Positions 32,290-41,675 of a stretch of 64,000 nt of DNA are shown here, piece by piece. Location: assembly GCA_020637395.1 (NCBI GenBank), contig JACJWA010000001.1, forward strand, positions 1,426,001 through 1,490,000. The letters run 5' to 3'. The stretch's first letter is position 1, and every line of letters begins with the position of its first letter. The stretch is from Calditrichota bacterium (GTDB lineage: Bacteria; Electryoneota; RPQS01). The notes under the pieces were generated by a model. That model made no database searches and was not told the DNA's origin. It saw only the letters and a program-made list of their open reading frames with translations. The translations under genes and the position numbers were made by a program.

Positions 32290-34028
32290 TCCGTCATCTC
32301 CAACTCGGCCTCGAGCCTCTGCCGGCGTTCCATGTCCGCATAGATTCCGTTGTTTTCCAGCAACTCGCTGTGCGTTCCTTCTTCGACAATTGCTCCTTCC
32401 CTGAGGACAAAAATCCGATCCGCTTCGCGCACTGTGGAGACGCGGTGCGAAATCAGAATCGAAGTACGGTGCTTCATGAAGCTCCGCAAACCTGATAGAA
32501 TCTCTTCCTCGGTGTGAGTGTCCACGGCAGATAGAGCGTCATCCAATATCAGAATCAGCGGATCTCGCACAAGCGCGCGCGCCAGAGCCAAGCGGCCCTT
32601 TTGTCCGCCGGAAAGCGTCACCCCGCGTTCCCCAACCATCGTTTCATATCCCGCAGAGAAAGTCTCTACGTCTTTGTCAATCCGTGACACACGAGCGGAC
32701 GCCATGGCTTGATCGCGTGAGGCCGCAGGATTTCCGAAGACGAGGTTGTTGTATACCGTCTCCGAAAACATGAATGCATCCTGCGGTACCATGGCCACAC
32801 AGCGGCGAAGCTCCGCGAGATCCCACTCCGTGGTCGGCACTCCATCTATGAGCACTTGACCTTCAGTCGGATCGAGCAGTCTGGGAATGAGGTTGATCAA
32901 CGTGGTTTTCCCCGAGCCGGTTGCACCGACAAAGGCCACGGTTTGTCCTGCCTCAATCGTGAAATCAAGCACGCCGAGCGACGGACTGGTTGGGGAATAC
33001 ATGAAGCGAACTCCACGGAACTCAACCCGTCCGGTTCGTGCGCTTGGGGACTTCGGCAACGCCGCGGATTGAATCTCGGGTTCTGTATCCAGCATTTCCT
33101 GAATTCTCTTCATGGACGCTGCGCCGCGCTGAAGCAAGTTGGCCACCCAGCCAATGGCAATCATCGGCCATGCCAACATGCCAAGATAGCCCACAAACGC
33201 GACGAAGTCGCCAAGTGTCATCTCGCCGCGAATGATCCCGAATCCACCAACCAGAAGTATCAATGCCGCACCGACTTCAAAGAGAAATCCCATCAGCGGA
33301 AAGAACAGCGCCTGAACGCGAGTCATCGAGAGATTTCGACTCACGTATTCCTGATTCAGTTCGTCAAACTTCTCTATCTCCTGCTGTTCCTGCGAGAAAG
33401 CCCGCACCACCCGCGCCCCCGAAAGATTCTCCTGCGCTTGCTCGGAAAGACGCGAGTATTGTTCCTGAATGTCCGTGGTCAGGCGATGCGTGACCTTCCC
33501 CAGCTTGAAAACGGACCAGCTCACCAGCGGCGTAATCAAAAGAGTGAGCAGAGTCAGCTTGACCGACAGCATCAGCATGAGCACGAGCGAAAAAATCGCC
33601 GTCAATCCCGTGTCTATCGGATACATGAAGCCCGGCCCGAGGACATTACGCACGCTGTCAAGGTCATTGGTCATACGTGCCATCAGATCCCCTGTGCGAT
33701 GCCGCGTGTAGTACATCACCGGCTGAGCCTGAAGATGGCTGAACACGCGGTCCCGCAGGTCCTGCTCCACTTTGCGGGACATTCCGATTAACAACATGCG
33801 CATGTAATATCGAAAGACGCCTCCGACCAGAGCCGTGCCAACAAACAATCCGCCGTACATGGCGAGTTTACCCGCCGTGACCGTCTCACGCAAGTCGTCC
33901 ACGGCAAGTTTCAGAATCCACGGTGCCAATGCAGATATGCCCGTCGTGAAGACCGCCGCAACACACCCCCACGTGATGTGCGTCTTGTACTTCTTCAGAT
34001 AAGGCAACAGGTGCAGCAGGGACTTCAT
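32286..34028 (-). CDS. ABC exporter half-transporter, degenerate-site subunit
   Basis: A 580-residue partner of the preceding gene. Six helices, then Walker A VGATGSGKTTLI, a canonical signature TLSGGQKGR, Walker B LILILDDALSAVDTHTE in which the catalytic Glu is Asp, and H-loop ILISHRVSTV. This is the sequence asymmetry known for heterodimeric exporters such as TM287/288 and BmrCD. The ATG at 34028 is picked because AGGGGAGGT precedes it; an upstream in-frame codon exists 21 nt earlier. It follows a hairpin after the DUF4340 gene. Confidence 0.9.
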   Translation of the reverse strand: MKSLLHLLPYLKKYKTHITWGCVAAVFTTGISALAPWILKLAVDDLRETVTAGKLAMYGGLFVGTALVGGVFRYYMRMLLIGMSRKVEQDLRDRVFSHLQAQPVMYYTRHRTGDLMARMTNDLDSVRNVLGPGFMYPIDTGLTAIFSLVLMLMLSVKLTLLTLLITPLVSWSVFKLGKVTHRLTTDIQEQYSRLSEQAQENLSGARVVRAFSQEQQEIEKFDELNQEYVSRNLSMTRVQALFFPLMGFLFEVGAALILLVGGFGIIRGEMTLGDFVAFVGYLGMLAWPMIAIGWVANLLQRGAASMKRIQEMLDTEPEIQSAALPKSPSARTGRVEFRGVRFMYSPTSPSLGVLDFTIEAGQTVAFVGATGSGKTTLINLIPRLLDPTEGQVLIDGVPTTEWDLAELRRCVAMVPQDAFMFSETVYNNLVFGNPAASRDQAMASARVSRIDKDVETFSAGYETMVGERGVTLSGGQKGRLALARALVRDPLILILDDALSAVDTHTEEEILSGLRSFMKHRTSILISHRVSTVREADRIFVLREGAIVEEGTHSELLENNGIYADMERRQRLEAELEMTE

Positions 34029-34055
34029 ACTGACCTCCCCTGCCTGCACAAATAG

Positions 34056-34087
34056 GCGAGACCTCCGGCGCCAACCGAAGGTCTCGC
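34056..34087 (-). terminator. Hairpin between the Gld-like cluster and the ABC exporter
   Basis: 9-bp stem GCGAGACCT/AGGTCTCGC (34056-34064, 34079-34087) with an inner CGG/CCG. On the minus strand TATTTGTG follows, so it is a weak terminator or attenuator. Confidence 0.55.
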
Positions 34088-34118
34088 AAAATGGCCCATA
34101 TTGTGCCCGCCCGAGCGC

Positions 34119-35033
34119 TTAGCTCGCAGGCGCTGTCTTCTCAAGATATTCATCCTTTTTTCGCATCAACACTTCGGCGGTGCTATTGTAAATCACAAAG
34201 TCTGATGCCGCCCCCGTCTTGCGCAGGTAGAACTGTTTGTCATCCCGCTTGACAAGTTTCAGTTCGGTCGTGCTGCCGTCCCTCAATTCAACAATCAGCG
34301 CACATTCGGGAGCCTCAAACAGCGAATCGCTCAATGTGTCCGCGAACTCGACCGTGCTCATGCGCGACAAGAGTCTCGTCGCACGCTCGATTTGCGTTTT
34401 CGACGCCGTGAATCCTGTACCGTTTTCGCTCGCCGCCCACACGCTGTCCGGCCGCGAGAAGATCAATTGACTACCCGGAAAAGTGACCGTCAATTTGCTC
34501 ACGCTGTCCACCGGGAATTGCGTGATCGTCTTATCTCGCCAGTCTGCTTCCGGTCTGCGAAACGTCGAAGAGTGATTTCCGCCCACCTCCCAGACGTCGT
34601 CGTCACCGTCCACTCGCGCATAGCTCGTCTGAAACGACGGTCCCGCCTTCCCGAGGTGAATAGTCTGTTCTTTGCCCTTCGATGTGAACGTCACATGAAC
34701 TGACTTGTCGCCATCAACCTCGAATTCCTCAAATCGCTCCGGCTTGTCGGTAATCAGCGCCTTGCGGGTCATTTGCGAGAACTTAGCAAGCGCGCGTCCC
34801 ACGTTTTGCTCATTGGCAGGATACGGTTTGGCACCGGCGACCTTCCAGCCATCGCCCTCCTTGCGGAGTTCCACGGTATCAGAAGTAGATTCAATCTTGA
34901 GATATGTGATCGAGGCGCTGTCCGCCTGAACAAGCGGAACATTGGTTTTGGCAACCGGTTCGTTCTTGTCCACGAGCCAATACACGCCGATCAGTGCGGC
35001 CAAAATCACAATTAAAACTAATGCGCGGTTCAC
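34119..35033 (-). CDS. DUF4340 family membrane-anchored protein
   Basis: A 304-residue protein: N-terminal helix RALVLIVILAALIGVYWLV, then a soluble beta-rich region with two DUF4340-type units (VELRKEGDGWKVAGAKPYPANEQNVGRAL and LIFSRPDSVWAASENGTGFTASKTQIERA are the core regions; key words GWKV, YPAN, VWAAS). The GTG at 35033 is preferred because the upstream gene's last codons give AAGGAGGT 5 nt before it, and it overlaps that stop (TGTGA). DUF4340 genes typically follow GldG-like genes, as here. Confidence 0.82.
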   Translation of the reverse strand: MNRALVLIVILAALIGVYWLVDKNEPVAKTNVPLVQADSASITYLKIESTSDTVELRKEGDGWKVAGAKPYPANEQNVGRALAKFSQMTRKALITDKPERFEEFEVDGDKSVHVTFTSKGKEQTIHLGKAGPSFQTSYARVDGDDDVWEVGGNHSSTFRRPEADWRDKTITQFPVDSVSKLTVTFPGSQLIFSRPDSVWAASENGTGFTASKTQIERATRLLSRMSTVEFADTLSDSLFEAPECALIVELRDGSTTELKLVKRDDKQFYLRKTGAASDFVIYNSTAEVLMRKKDEYLEKTAPAS

Positions 35034-36619
35034 AGCGTCACCTCCTTGCGCTTGCGGCGTCGGTTCCAACGCCAGATTCCCAGTGCAAGCATCAATGCAG
35101 GAGGCCCAATCAGGTTCGCAAGCTTCACGCGCTGTTTGGTCTCATCCGAGATATTCGGATCCAGCGGACGCACCGCGGCTTCGCGCGAGCGAATCGCCAG
35201 CAGGTCGGTGTCCTGCGACAACCAATCAATCATATTCAGAAACAGAACCAGATTCGGTCCGCCCTGCTGCAGGTATTGATTCTGCAGAAAATTTCCGTCA
35301 CCAACAACAACCATTCGTGATGGCGTGCTTTCGGTCAGAATGCTCATGGACGGCGCGGTCGCCATGCTATCCGCCGGAGCAGGAACGCTCTTCCCCTTGA
35401 AATAGGACGGGAACGTCCCCTGGAGCGCCACACCCAGCATCTTCTGTCCGCCCGTGAACTGCGCGCGATCCCGGCGCGTGTCAGGCGATATGTCAAATTG
35501 CCCAACTTCCACAACCGTGAACTCGGAAGACCACATCAACGGCGTGAACTCAACTGATCCTTCAGCGGGAGAAACCGTGTCAATCGAACTCGGGAAGAAA
35601 AGCGTCGCGGAGCTCAGTCCCTTTGTAATCGGACTCTGGTCGCTGAAGTTCGCAATCTCCGGGAAAGCGGGGTAGCGAATCAGATTCGTCATGATGAACA
35701 TTCCCTGCTGGCGCTGAATGTTGATCATTGCTCCGTTGGCATCCTGCACGAGATTGTTGGCCACCGTGAATCCGTAGCGGCGCGTCCAGTCGTCCATGTC
35801 GAGCTGAATCGGCGAGGCCTGCGACGCGGACGCATCGCCCTTCGTCTTGTTCACAAACCAACCCACACTCCCACCGCGCATCACGAACTGATCAATCACA
35901 AACTTTGTCCAGTCGTCCAACGGCTCGCTCGGCGCAACGACACAAAGCACGCTGACGTCCGCTGGAATCAACTCTGTGCCCGTTTTCGTATCAATCGGCA
36001 CCACTTCAAAGTGCTTGCTCAGCCCGTTTGAAATCGTGCGCAGCGCGTCACCCAGGTCCGGCGAGCCGTAACCCGTCAAGAAACCCACCTTCGGGAGCTT
36101 CTCTGCCACCAGACGCTTGATTGTCGAGGTCATTTCATATTCGAAATTCTCCACCGACTGCACGAGGGGAATCGTCTCGTGCTTGTCCCCATAGATCAGC
36201 ACGAGCCCCATGTACACCCGTTTCAATTGGAGAGCGTCCTTCTCCATCACGTTCACCTGAGCAGGCTGCACGCGATACTGTTGGGCTTCCTTTTCGAGCT
36301 CTGCCTCATCGGCGGGATCCACAAACTCATAGTGGAAATTGCCGCTGCCATAGGCGCGATAGTCCTCGAGAATATCCCGGATGTACCGCGAGTTGGCATT
36401 GTACGGCGGCGGCAGGTCCTTGGTGAAGTAGGCTTTCACCGTCAGACGGTCTTCGAGCCCGCCGACTACACGTCTTGACGCGTCACTCAATGTGTAAATG
36501 GACTGCTCCGTCAAGTCCGCCCGGGCAAACAGCTTCAGGCCAATCAAGTTGACCACCACGAGAATGGCCGCGACGATGAGCAGTGTGGAGACGTTTCCTA
36601 TAGACCAGGTCTTTTTCAT
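35030..36619 (-). CDS. GldG-like ABC transporter auxiliary protein
   Basis: A 529-residue protein: N-terminal helix STLLIVAAILVVVNLIGLKLF, then SIYTLSDASRRVVGGLEDRLTVKAYFTKDLPPPYN, the hallmark of the GldG/ABC_transp_aux family, a large soluble domain with KLPKVGFLTGYGSPDLG, and a C-terminal helix before a basic end (RWNRRRKRKE). I place the start at the ATG 36619 (MKKTWSIGNVS). With the permease and ATPase genes next to it, it forms a GldAFG-type complex. In Bacteroidetes such a complex is tied to gliding; here that link is inferred. Confidence 0.85.
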   Translation of the reverse strand: MKKTWSIGNVSTLLIVAAILVVVNLIGLKLFARADLTEQSIYTLSDASRRVVGGLEDRLTVKAYFTKDLPPPYNANSRYIRDILEDYRAYGSGNFHYEFVDPADEAELEKEAQQYRVQPAQVNVMEKDALQLKRVYMGLVLIYGDKHETIPLVQSVENFEYEMTSTIKRLVAEKLPKVGFLTGYGSPDLGDALRTISNGLSKHFEVVPIDTKTGTELIPADVSVLCVVAPSEPLDDWTKFVIDQFVMRGGSVGWFVNKTKGDASASQASPIQLDMDDWTRRYGFTVANNLVQDANGAMINIQRQQGMFIMTNLIRYPAFPEIANFSDQSPITKGLSSATLFFPSSIDTVSPAEGSVEFTPLMWSSEFTVVEVGQFDISPDTRRDRAQFTGGQKMLGVALQGTFPSYFKGKSVPAPADSMATAPSMSILTESTPSRMVVVGDGNFLQNQYLQQGGPNLVLFLNMIDWLSQDTDLLAIRSREAAVRPLDPNISDETKQRVKLANLIGPPALMLALGIWRWNRRRKRKEVTL

Positions 36620-36671
36620 TTCAACGCAGTTCCGATGTCTTTCGGGTTGGAGTTGAAGAGTTGCAGCTAAA

Positions 36672-37388
36672 TCAGTCGCCCCGGCGGCGCGACAAAGAAT
36701 GACTGGCCAACAACAGGCCAAAGAAGATCAGCGAGGCAAAGTACAGCACATTGCGACTGTCAATGACTCCGCGAGCGATGTTCTGGAAGTGATACTCAAT
36801 GCCGAGATACTCGAAAATTCCCGCTATCCCGGAAGGAAGGAAGAAAATGATTTTGTCGGCAATAAAAAAGAAAAAAGAAATGAACAGCGCGAGAATGAAT
36901 GCGATGATCTGATTGTCAGTCACCGATGACGCAAACACGCCGATCGCAAGATAGGCCGCGGCCATCAGGATCAGTCCGATATAGCCCGCGATTGCCTGTC
37001 CGACATCCATGTTGCCCAAACTGTTCACCGTGAACGCATACGCCACTGTAAACAGCAGCATCACTCCCAACAGAAACAGCGCCGCGAAGTACTTACCCAG
37101 CACGATCTCAGAATCTCGAATCGGATACGTGTAGAGAAGCTCAATCGTCCCCGTCTTCTTCTCGTCCGCAAGAAGCTTCATCGAAATCGCCGGAATGAAG
37201 AAGACGAACAGCAAGGGAATGATTCCCCACAAGGTTCTCAAATCCGCCTGATTCGACAAGAACAGGTTGCTGGTGAAGAAATAGCCGGCAATGATCAGAA
37301 AAAATGTGATCACAATGTACGCCACCGGAGAATCAAAATAGGATTTGAATTCGCGGCGGGCGATGACCATAATGTTGTGCATGATCAA
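36672..37388 (-). CDS. ABC-2 permease (GldF-like)
   Basis: A 238-residue inner-membrane protein with six hydrophobic helices, starting MIMHNIMVIARREFKSYFDSPVAYIVITFFLIIAGYFF in outline. The motif FFIPAISMKLLADEKKTGTIELLYTYPI is the diagnostic ABC-2 coupling region. Between the ATPase gene (gap 21 nt) and the GldG-like gene (gap 52 nt). Confidence 0.9.
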   Translation of the reverse strand: MIMHNIMVIARREFKSYFDSPVAYIVITFFLIIAGYFFTSNLFLSNQADLRTLWGIIPLLFVFFIPAISMKLLADEKKTGTIELLYTYPIRDSEIVLGKYFAALFLLGVMLLFTVAYAFTVNSLGNMDVGQAIAGYIGLILMAAAYLAIGVFASSVTDNQIIAFILALFISFFFFIADKIIFFLPSGIAGIFEYLGIEYHFQNIARGVIDSRNVLYFASLIFFGLLLASHSLSRRRGD

Positions 37389-37409
37389 GGTGCGGTTGGT
37401 TTCGGTTGA

Positions 37410-38342
37410 CTAAGCTGCGGTCAGCTTGTGGAAGACTTCTTCAAGGCTCTGGGTTTCGGGAATCATCTCAAGCACGGTCCAGCGTTCCGCGACAGCCAAA
37501 ATGAACACATCCTCGCGAATGTCCGTGCCCGGCGTGCTCTCAATTCTGAACTTGCTTTCCCCGGGCTTTCCGGTTGGAACGGGCCGGACATCTTCAATAG
37601 AGGGCACCGCTTTCAGCCGCGCGGCCGCATCGCCCACGTTGCCTTTCAGTGTCAAGAGCAAAACGTTGCGCCCCGAAAGGCTCGCTTGAAGTCCGTCCGG
37701 TGTGTTGTCCGCAACGAGCTTGCCCCCGCTGATGATGATCACCCGCGAACAGGTCGCCTGAACTTCGGACAAGATGTGCGTTGAAAGAATCACGGTCTTC
37801 TCGCGCCCGAGTTCCTTAATCAGTGCGCGGATCTCCACGATCTGATTCGGATCAAGCCCGGCGGTCGGTTCGTCCAGAATAAGGTATTGCGGATCATGAA
37901 TGATCGCTTGCGCAAGTCCTACGCGCTGACGATAGCCTTTGGACAACTGTCCGACTTCCTTCCCGAGGACGGTCGTCAGGCCGCAGCGATCCACAACTTC
38001 TTTGATGCGGGTATTACGCCGCTCCTGTGGAATTCGTCTCAGAGCGCAAACATAGTGCAGGTAGTCCAGGACATTCATATCCTGGTACACGGGCGCCATC
38101 TCTGGAAGGTATCCGATCTTCTCGCGGATCGCCAGCGAATGATCTTCCATGGACTGGCCGTCTACGACAATTGTCCCGGCTGTGGGCGGCATGAAGCCCG
38201 TGATCATGCGCATCGTCGTGGTCTTCCCGGCACCGTTTGGTCCCAGAAATCCCAGGATCTGACCCTTGGGGACCTGCAAAGTGACACCATCTACGGCTTT
38301 TACGCCGCCGTAGGATTTCGAGACATCCTGAAGTTCAATCAT
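37410..38342 (-). CDS. ABC transporter ATPase (GldA-like)
   Basis: A 310-residue ATPase: Walker A FLGPNGAGKTTTMRMI near 40, Q-loop, signature QLSKGYRQRVGLA, Walker B YLILDEPTAGLDPNQ and H-loop ILSTHILSEV, then a C-terminal extension of about 90 residues typical of GldA/NatA types. First gene of the cluster. A TATAAT lies 32 nt upstream without a clear -35 element. Confidence 0.93.
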   Translation of the reverse strand: MIELQDVSKSYGGVKAVDGVTLQVPKGQILGFLGPNGAGKTTTMRMITGFMPPTAGTIVVDGQSMEDHSLAIREKIGYLPEMAPVYQDMNVLDYLHYVCALRRIPQERRNTRIKEVVDRCGLTTVLGKEVGQLSKGYRQRVGLAQAIIHDPQYLILDEPTAGLDPNQIVEIRALIKELGREKTVILSTHILSEVQATCSRVIIISGGKLVADNTPDGLQASLSGRNVLLLTLKGNVGDAAARLKAVPSIEDVRPVPTGKPGESKFRIESTPGTDIREDVFILAVAERWTVLEMIPETQSLEEVFHKLTAA

Positions 38343-38493
38343 GGATCACGAAAAGAGTTGCTTGGTGAAGGAGATTATAGCAATTATGTCCCAATATACT
38401 CATTGAGCGGGGCTGAGGTTCCCCATCATCGAGTTATCTAACCTTACGAAAAACAAACATCAATGCGAGACCATCGCGAAGTCGAGAGTCTTG

Positions 38494-40104
38494 TCATTGC
38501 TGTGTTAGGTCCGCGCGCACTTCAAAAATGTCAGCATGCGGCTCAAAGACCACTTCTTTGTGATAGGTAGGAAAAGAGGGGTGCCGCAGCTCAATCGAAT
38601 GCCTGCCTAAAGGAAGATAGAGCACTTTGGCTGACGGTGTACGAAACTTCATCTCGCCATCCACGTAGACATCTGCCCAGGGCCGCACAGACACGATCCG
38701 CAGCCGTCCAAGGAACTCATGCAGATTCACACTGATTTGGGCCGTGTCTCCTGCTGCAAGGTTGACACGCTGTGTTACCGGAAATCCAATCTCATCGTTC
38801 AGGAAAAGTAAGGTGCCTTCCCCCGCCGCAAGCGCGAGAGGAGTCGCAAGAGGTGTGGTTCCAAGCAGAGAATCATTGTAGAACACTCTGGCCCACGGAG
38901 TGCTGCTCAACGTCGCATAAGCAGGTCCGCTTGGAGCAGACGCAGGAGGGGATATCGGCGTACGCGGGACACTATCCCTCCGGATTGCTGTGGTTTCCGC
39001 AGGAGCAGGCACAACGGGTACTGTGTCCCGTACTATCGTTGATTCTGCGGTCTCGGGAATGTTCTCCGGAATTGTACGCTCAATTGTGTCTGCGGGAGTG
39101 CTTTTCGGAAGTTGTGCCACTCGCGGCTTTTCCCGCAGCGTCACCGCCCAAATCCCTGCCAGAGCAATCACAAGAAGTGCTGCGCCGACGTATGCCCAAT
39201 AGCGGGAATGTCGCCCCGCCTTTAGGAGAATCTCGTTGGCCGGCCGCGTCCAGTCCGTACCCTCCATGAACCCCGTCAGTGCGTCCGGTGCGGCAGGCAA
39301 CTCAGTTGAGCCTGAGATGATCTGCTTGCGCACAATCGCCGCACTCTCCGGTCGGTCCGAAGGGTCCCGCTCCAGCAGCGACTCGAGCAGCTTCACGATG
39401 TCCGGCGGCAGGGACTTGGCAAACGCGGTCAAATCAGGCGGGCGGTACTTCATGACGCTCTGAAAGGCCTCCCCCAAACTGTCTCCAGAGATCAAGCGCT
39501 TGCCTGTCAGCATCTCAAAGAACATGGCACCGCACGTAAAAAGATCCGTATGGACTCCGGTCTCCCCACCCAGAGCCTGTTCAGGAGCCATATAGGATGG
39601 AGTCCCGACGACTGCCCCTTCCATCGTAACACCGGGAAGATCACGCAAACTTGCCAAACCGAAATCTGTGATCTTCACCACGCCGGACTTGGAGAGCAAG
39701 ATATTATCCGGCTTCAAGTCGCGATGCACGATTCCCTGCGAGTGTGCCTGCTCAAGACCCGCCAAGACGTCGGTCATGACTCGTAGGGCAATCGAATACG
39801 GCAATGCGCCGCGCCGTTTCAGAAGACTGCCAAGCGTCTCGCCTTCCACAAACTCCAGCAACAACGACAGCGAGTCTTCCCCCGACTGAATATCATAGAT
39901 CTGAACAACGTTGGGATGCGAGATCCGCGCAATGGCGCGCGCTTCGCGCTCAAAACGAATCCGCAGATCGGCATCCCGCGCGTACTGCGGATGAATAGAC
40001 TTGACCAAAACCTTCCGGTCGAGGCTGTTGTCCCGGCCCTCCCAAACCGTCGCCACACCGCTGCGGGACAATTCGCGGATCAGCTCAAGGCGTATCTCTG
40101 GCAT
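38494..40104 (-). CDS. Membrane Ser/Thr protein kinase with C-terminal PEGA-like repeats
   Basis: A 536-residue kinase. The kinase domain (about 5-265) has a weak Gly loop (LSRSGVATVWEG), Lys in KVLVKSIHP, HRDLKPDNILL, DFGLASL and a VVGTPSYMAPEQ activation end. A membrane helix AYVGAALLVIALAGIWAV (about 303-320) is followed by a Pro/Thr/Arg-rich linker and two PEGA-type units (TPWARVFYNDSLLGTTPL and PWADVYVDGEMKFRTPS). The periplasmic part may sense the envelope. It is 19 nt downstream of the GAF/sigma-54 activator gene, so the two are co-expressed, perhaps partners. Confidence 0.9.
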   Translation of the reverse strand: MPEIRLELIRELSRSGVATVWEGRDNSLDRKVLVKSIHPQYARDADLRIRFEREARAIARISHPNVVQIYDIQSGEDSLSLLLEFVEGETLGSLLKRRGALPYSIALRVMTDVLAGLEQAHSQGIVHRDLKPDNILLSKSGVVKITDFGLASLRDLPGVTMEGAVVGTPSYMAPEQALGGETGVHTDLFTCGAMFFEMLTGKRLISGDSLGEAFQSVMKYRPPDLTAFAKSLPPDIVKLLESLLERDPSDRPESAAIVRKQIISGSTELPAAPDALTGFMEGTDWTRPANEILLKAGRHSRYWAYVGAALLVIALAGIWAVTLREKPRVAQLPKSTPADTIERTIPENIPETAESTIVRDTVPVVPAPAETTAIRRDSVPRTPISPPASAPSGPAYATLSSTPWARVFYNDSLLGTTPLATPLALAAGEGTLLFLNDEIGFPVTQRVNLAAGDTAQISVNLHEFLGRLRIVSVRPWADVYVDGEMKFRTPSAKVLYLPLGRHSIELRHPSFPTYHKEVVFEPHADIFEVRADLTQQ

Positions 40105-40123
40105 GTTGTATGATCAGAGCCGG

Positions 40124-41647
40124 TCAGTTACCAGCTTCCTTCCACTCCGCAAGCTTGTAATGCAGCCAGCGCAGCGATACTCCAAGCGCCGCAGCAGTCT
40201 TCGTCTTGTTGCCGCCCATCTCTTCAAGTGTCCGCAACACATACTCCCGCTCATGTTCGCGCAGCGAGCGCGATCCGCCCGGCGCCTTTACCACGCGCGG
40301 TATGATCAGCTCTTCCGGTGATAGGTCCCGGTCTCCCGCCAGCACAATGGCGCGTTCCACCGCATTCTCCAGCTCGCGCACATTCCCCGGCCAATGGTAG
40401 TTCGAGAGCATGCGCATCGCCTCCGACGTAATGCGCTTCTCCGGGGTGCTGGTTTTCTGAGAATACTTCTGCAGGAAGTGTCTGACCAGAAGCGGCAAAT
40501 CGCCGTCTCTGTCCCGCAACGGCGGCATGTTGATCGTGATGACGTTCAACCGGTAGAAAAGATCTTCGCGAAAATTTCCTTTCTCCACTTCCTTGGCCAA
40601 AGGTTTGTTGGTCGCAGAGATCACCCGCACATTCACGCGGCGGGTTTCCGTATCTCCTACTCTGCGAAACTCTCCGTCTTGAAGAAAGCGCAAGAGCTTA
40701 GCCTGAATCGAGGCAGGGATGTCTGCGATTTCGTCCAGAAAGAACGTACCGCCGTCCGCAATCTCAAGCAATCCCTTCTTGTCCGACACTGCACCGGTGA
40801 ACGCGCCGCGCTTGTGACCAAACAATTCACTCTCAAGCAGCGTTTCCGACAAGTTGCCGCAAAACTGCGCCATGAATGCCTTGTCCCGGCGCGGTCCGTT
40901 GTAGTGAAGTGCGCGCGCAACGAGCTCTTTTCCCGTGCCGGACTCTCCTTCAAGCAGCACGGAGATGTCCGCATGGATGATCTTGTTCAATAGCTCGAAG
41001 ATCTCCTGCATCTTGGAGCTGTTTCCAATGATCTCTTTGAACTGATACGTGCGCTGAACTTCGCTGCGCAGTTGGTAGTTCTCGTCGCGCAGACTGCCCA
41101 TCAGCCGGGCATTCTCAATCGCTATCGCACAGAGATTCGAGAAAGCTTTCAGGAACGCGAGCGATTCATCTGTGAACCCCTCCCGGTTCTTGCGGCTGTC
41201 CAAATAGATCGCGCCGACAATCTTTCCGCGCAGCACAAACGGGACGGCCATCACCGCGCGTATCTGATGAAAGATCACCGATTCCGCGCCTGCAAACCGC
41301 GGATCCGTTTGCGCATCCACCGTCAACACGCCCTGCTGAGATTCGATGGCACCCGTAACGATTGAACTGCTGATTTCGGTCACAGACAACGCAGCTTCCG
41401 GCGCAATCTCGCGCGCCGTGCGTACGCTGAGCTTGTTGCCGTCGCCCTCTTCCCGCAACACCAGAAACCCGCGCTCCGCGCTGACCGTCTGAAGCGCAAT
41501 GTCCATAATGCGCTCGAGCAGATTGTCAATGTCCCAAATCGTGTTCAGGACTTGCGAAATGTCGTAAAGCGCTTGCAGCTGTTCACGCTGAAGCGCAGGT
41601 TGCGAGCTCATGCCCGTTGACCCGGGAAGTCTTACCGAACTTTCCAT
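40124..41647 (-). CDS. GAF-domain sigma-54 activator (NtrC family, no receiver)
   Basis: A 507-residue enhancer-binding protein. A GAF domain (about 30-185) gives small-molecule or partner sensing instead of a receiver. The AAA+ domain has Walker A GESGTGKELVARALH, the sigma-54 contact motif GAFTGAV, Walker B GGTFFLDEIADIP, and a Fis-type HTH (KTKTAAALGVSLRWLHYKLAEW) at the end. It can open sigma-54 promoters such as the one before pilB, although the actual target is unknown. In an operon with the downstream kinase. Confidence 0.93.
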   Translation of the reverse strand: MESSVRLPGSTGMSSQPALQREQLQALYDISQVLNTIWDIDNLLERIMDIALQTVSAERGFLVLREEGDGNKLSVRTAREIAPEAALSVTEISSSIVTGAIESQQGVLTVDAQTDPRFAGAESVIFHQIRAVMAVPFVLRGKIVGAIYLDSRKNREGFTDESLAFLKAFSNLCAIAIENARLMGSLRDENYQLRSEVQRTYQFKEIIGNSSKMQEIFELLNKIIHADISVLLEGESGTGKELVARALHYNGPRRDKAFMAQFCGNLSETLLESELFGHKRGAFTGAVSDKKGLLEIADGGTFFLDEIADIPASIQAKLLRFLQDGEFRRVGDTETRRVNVRVISATNKPLAKEVEKGNFREDLFYRLNVITINMPPLRDRDGDLPLLVRHFLQKYSQKTSTPEKRITSEAMRMLSNYHWPGNVRELENAVERAIVLAGDRDLSPEELIIPRVVKAPGGSRSLREHEREYVLRTLEEMGGNKTKTAAALGVSLRWLHYKLAEWKEAGN

Positions 41648-41675
41648 GGAAACGCCTATTTTGCCTGCGGTGCGA

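Noticed and set aside
38374..38379. TATAAT before the GldA-like gene as a full promoter
   Set aside because: No -35-like hexamer at 16-18 nt, so only noted within the gene entry.
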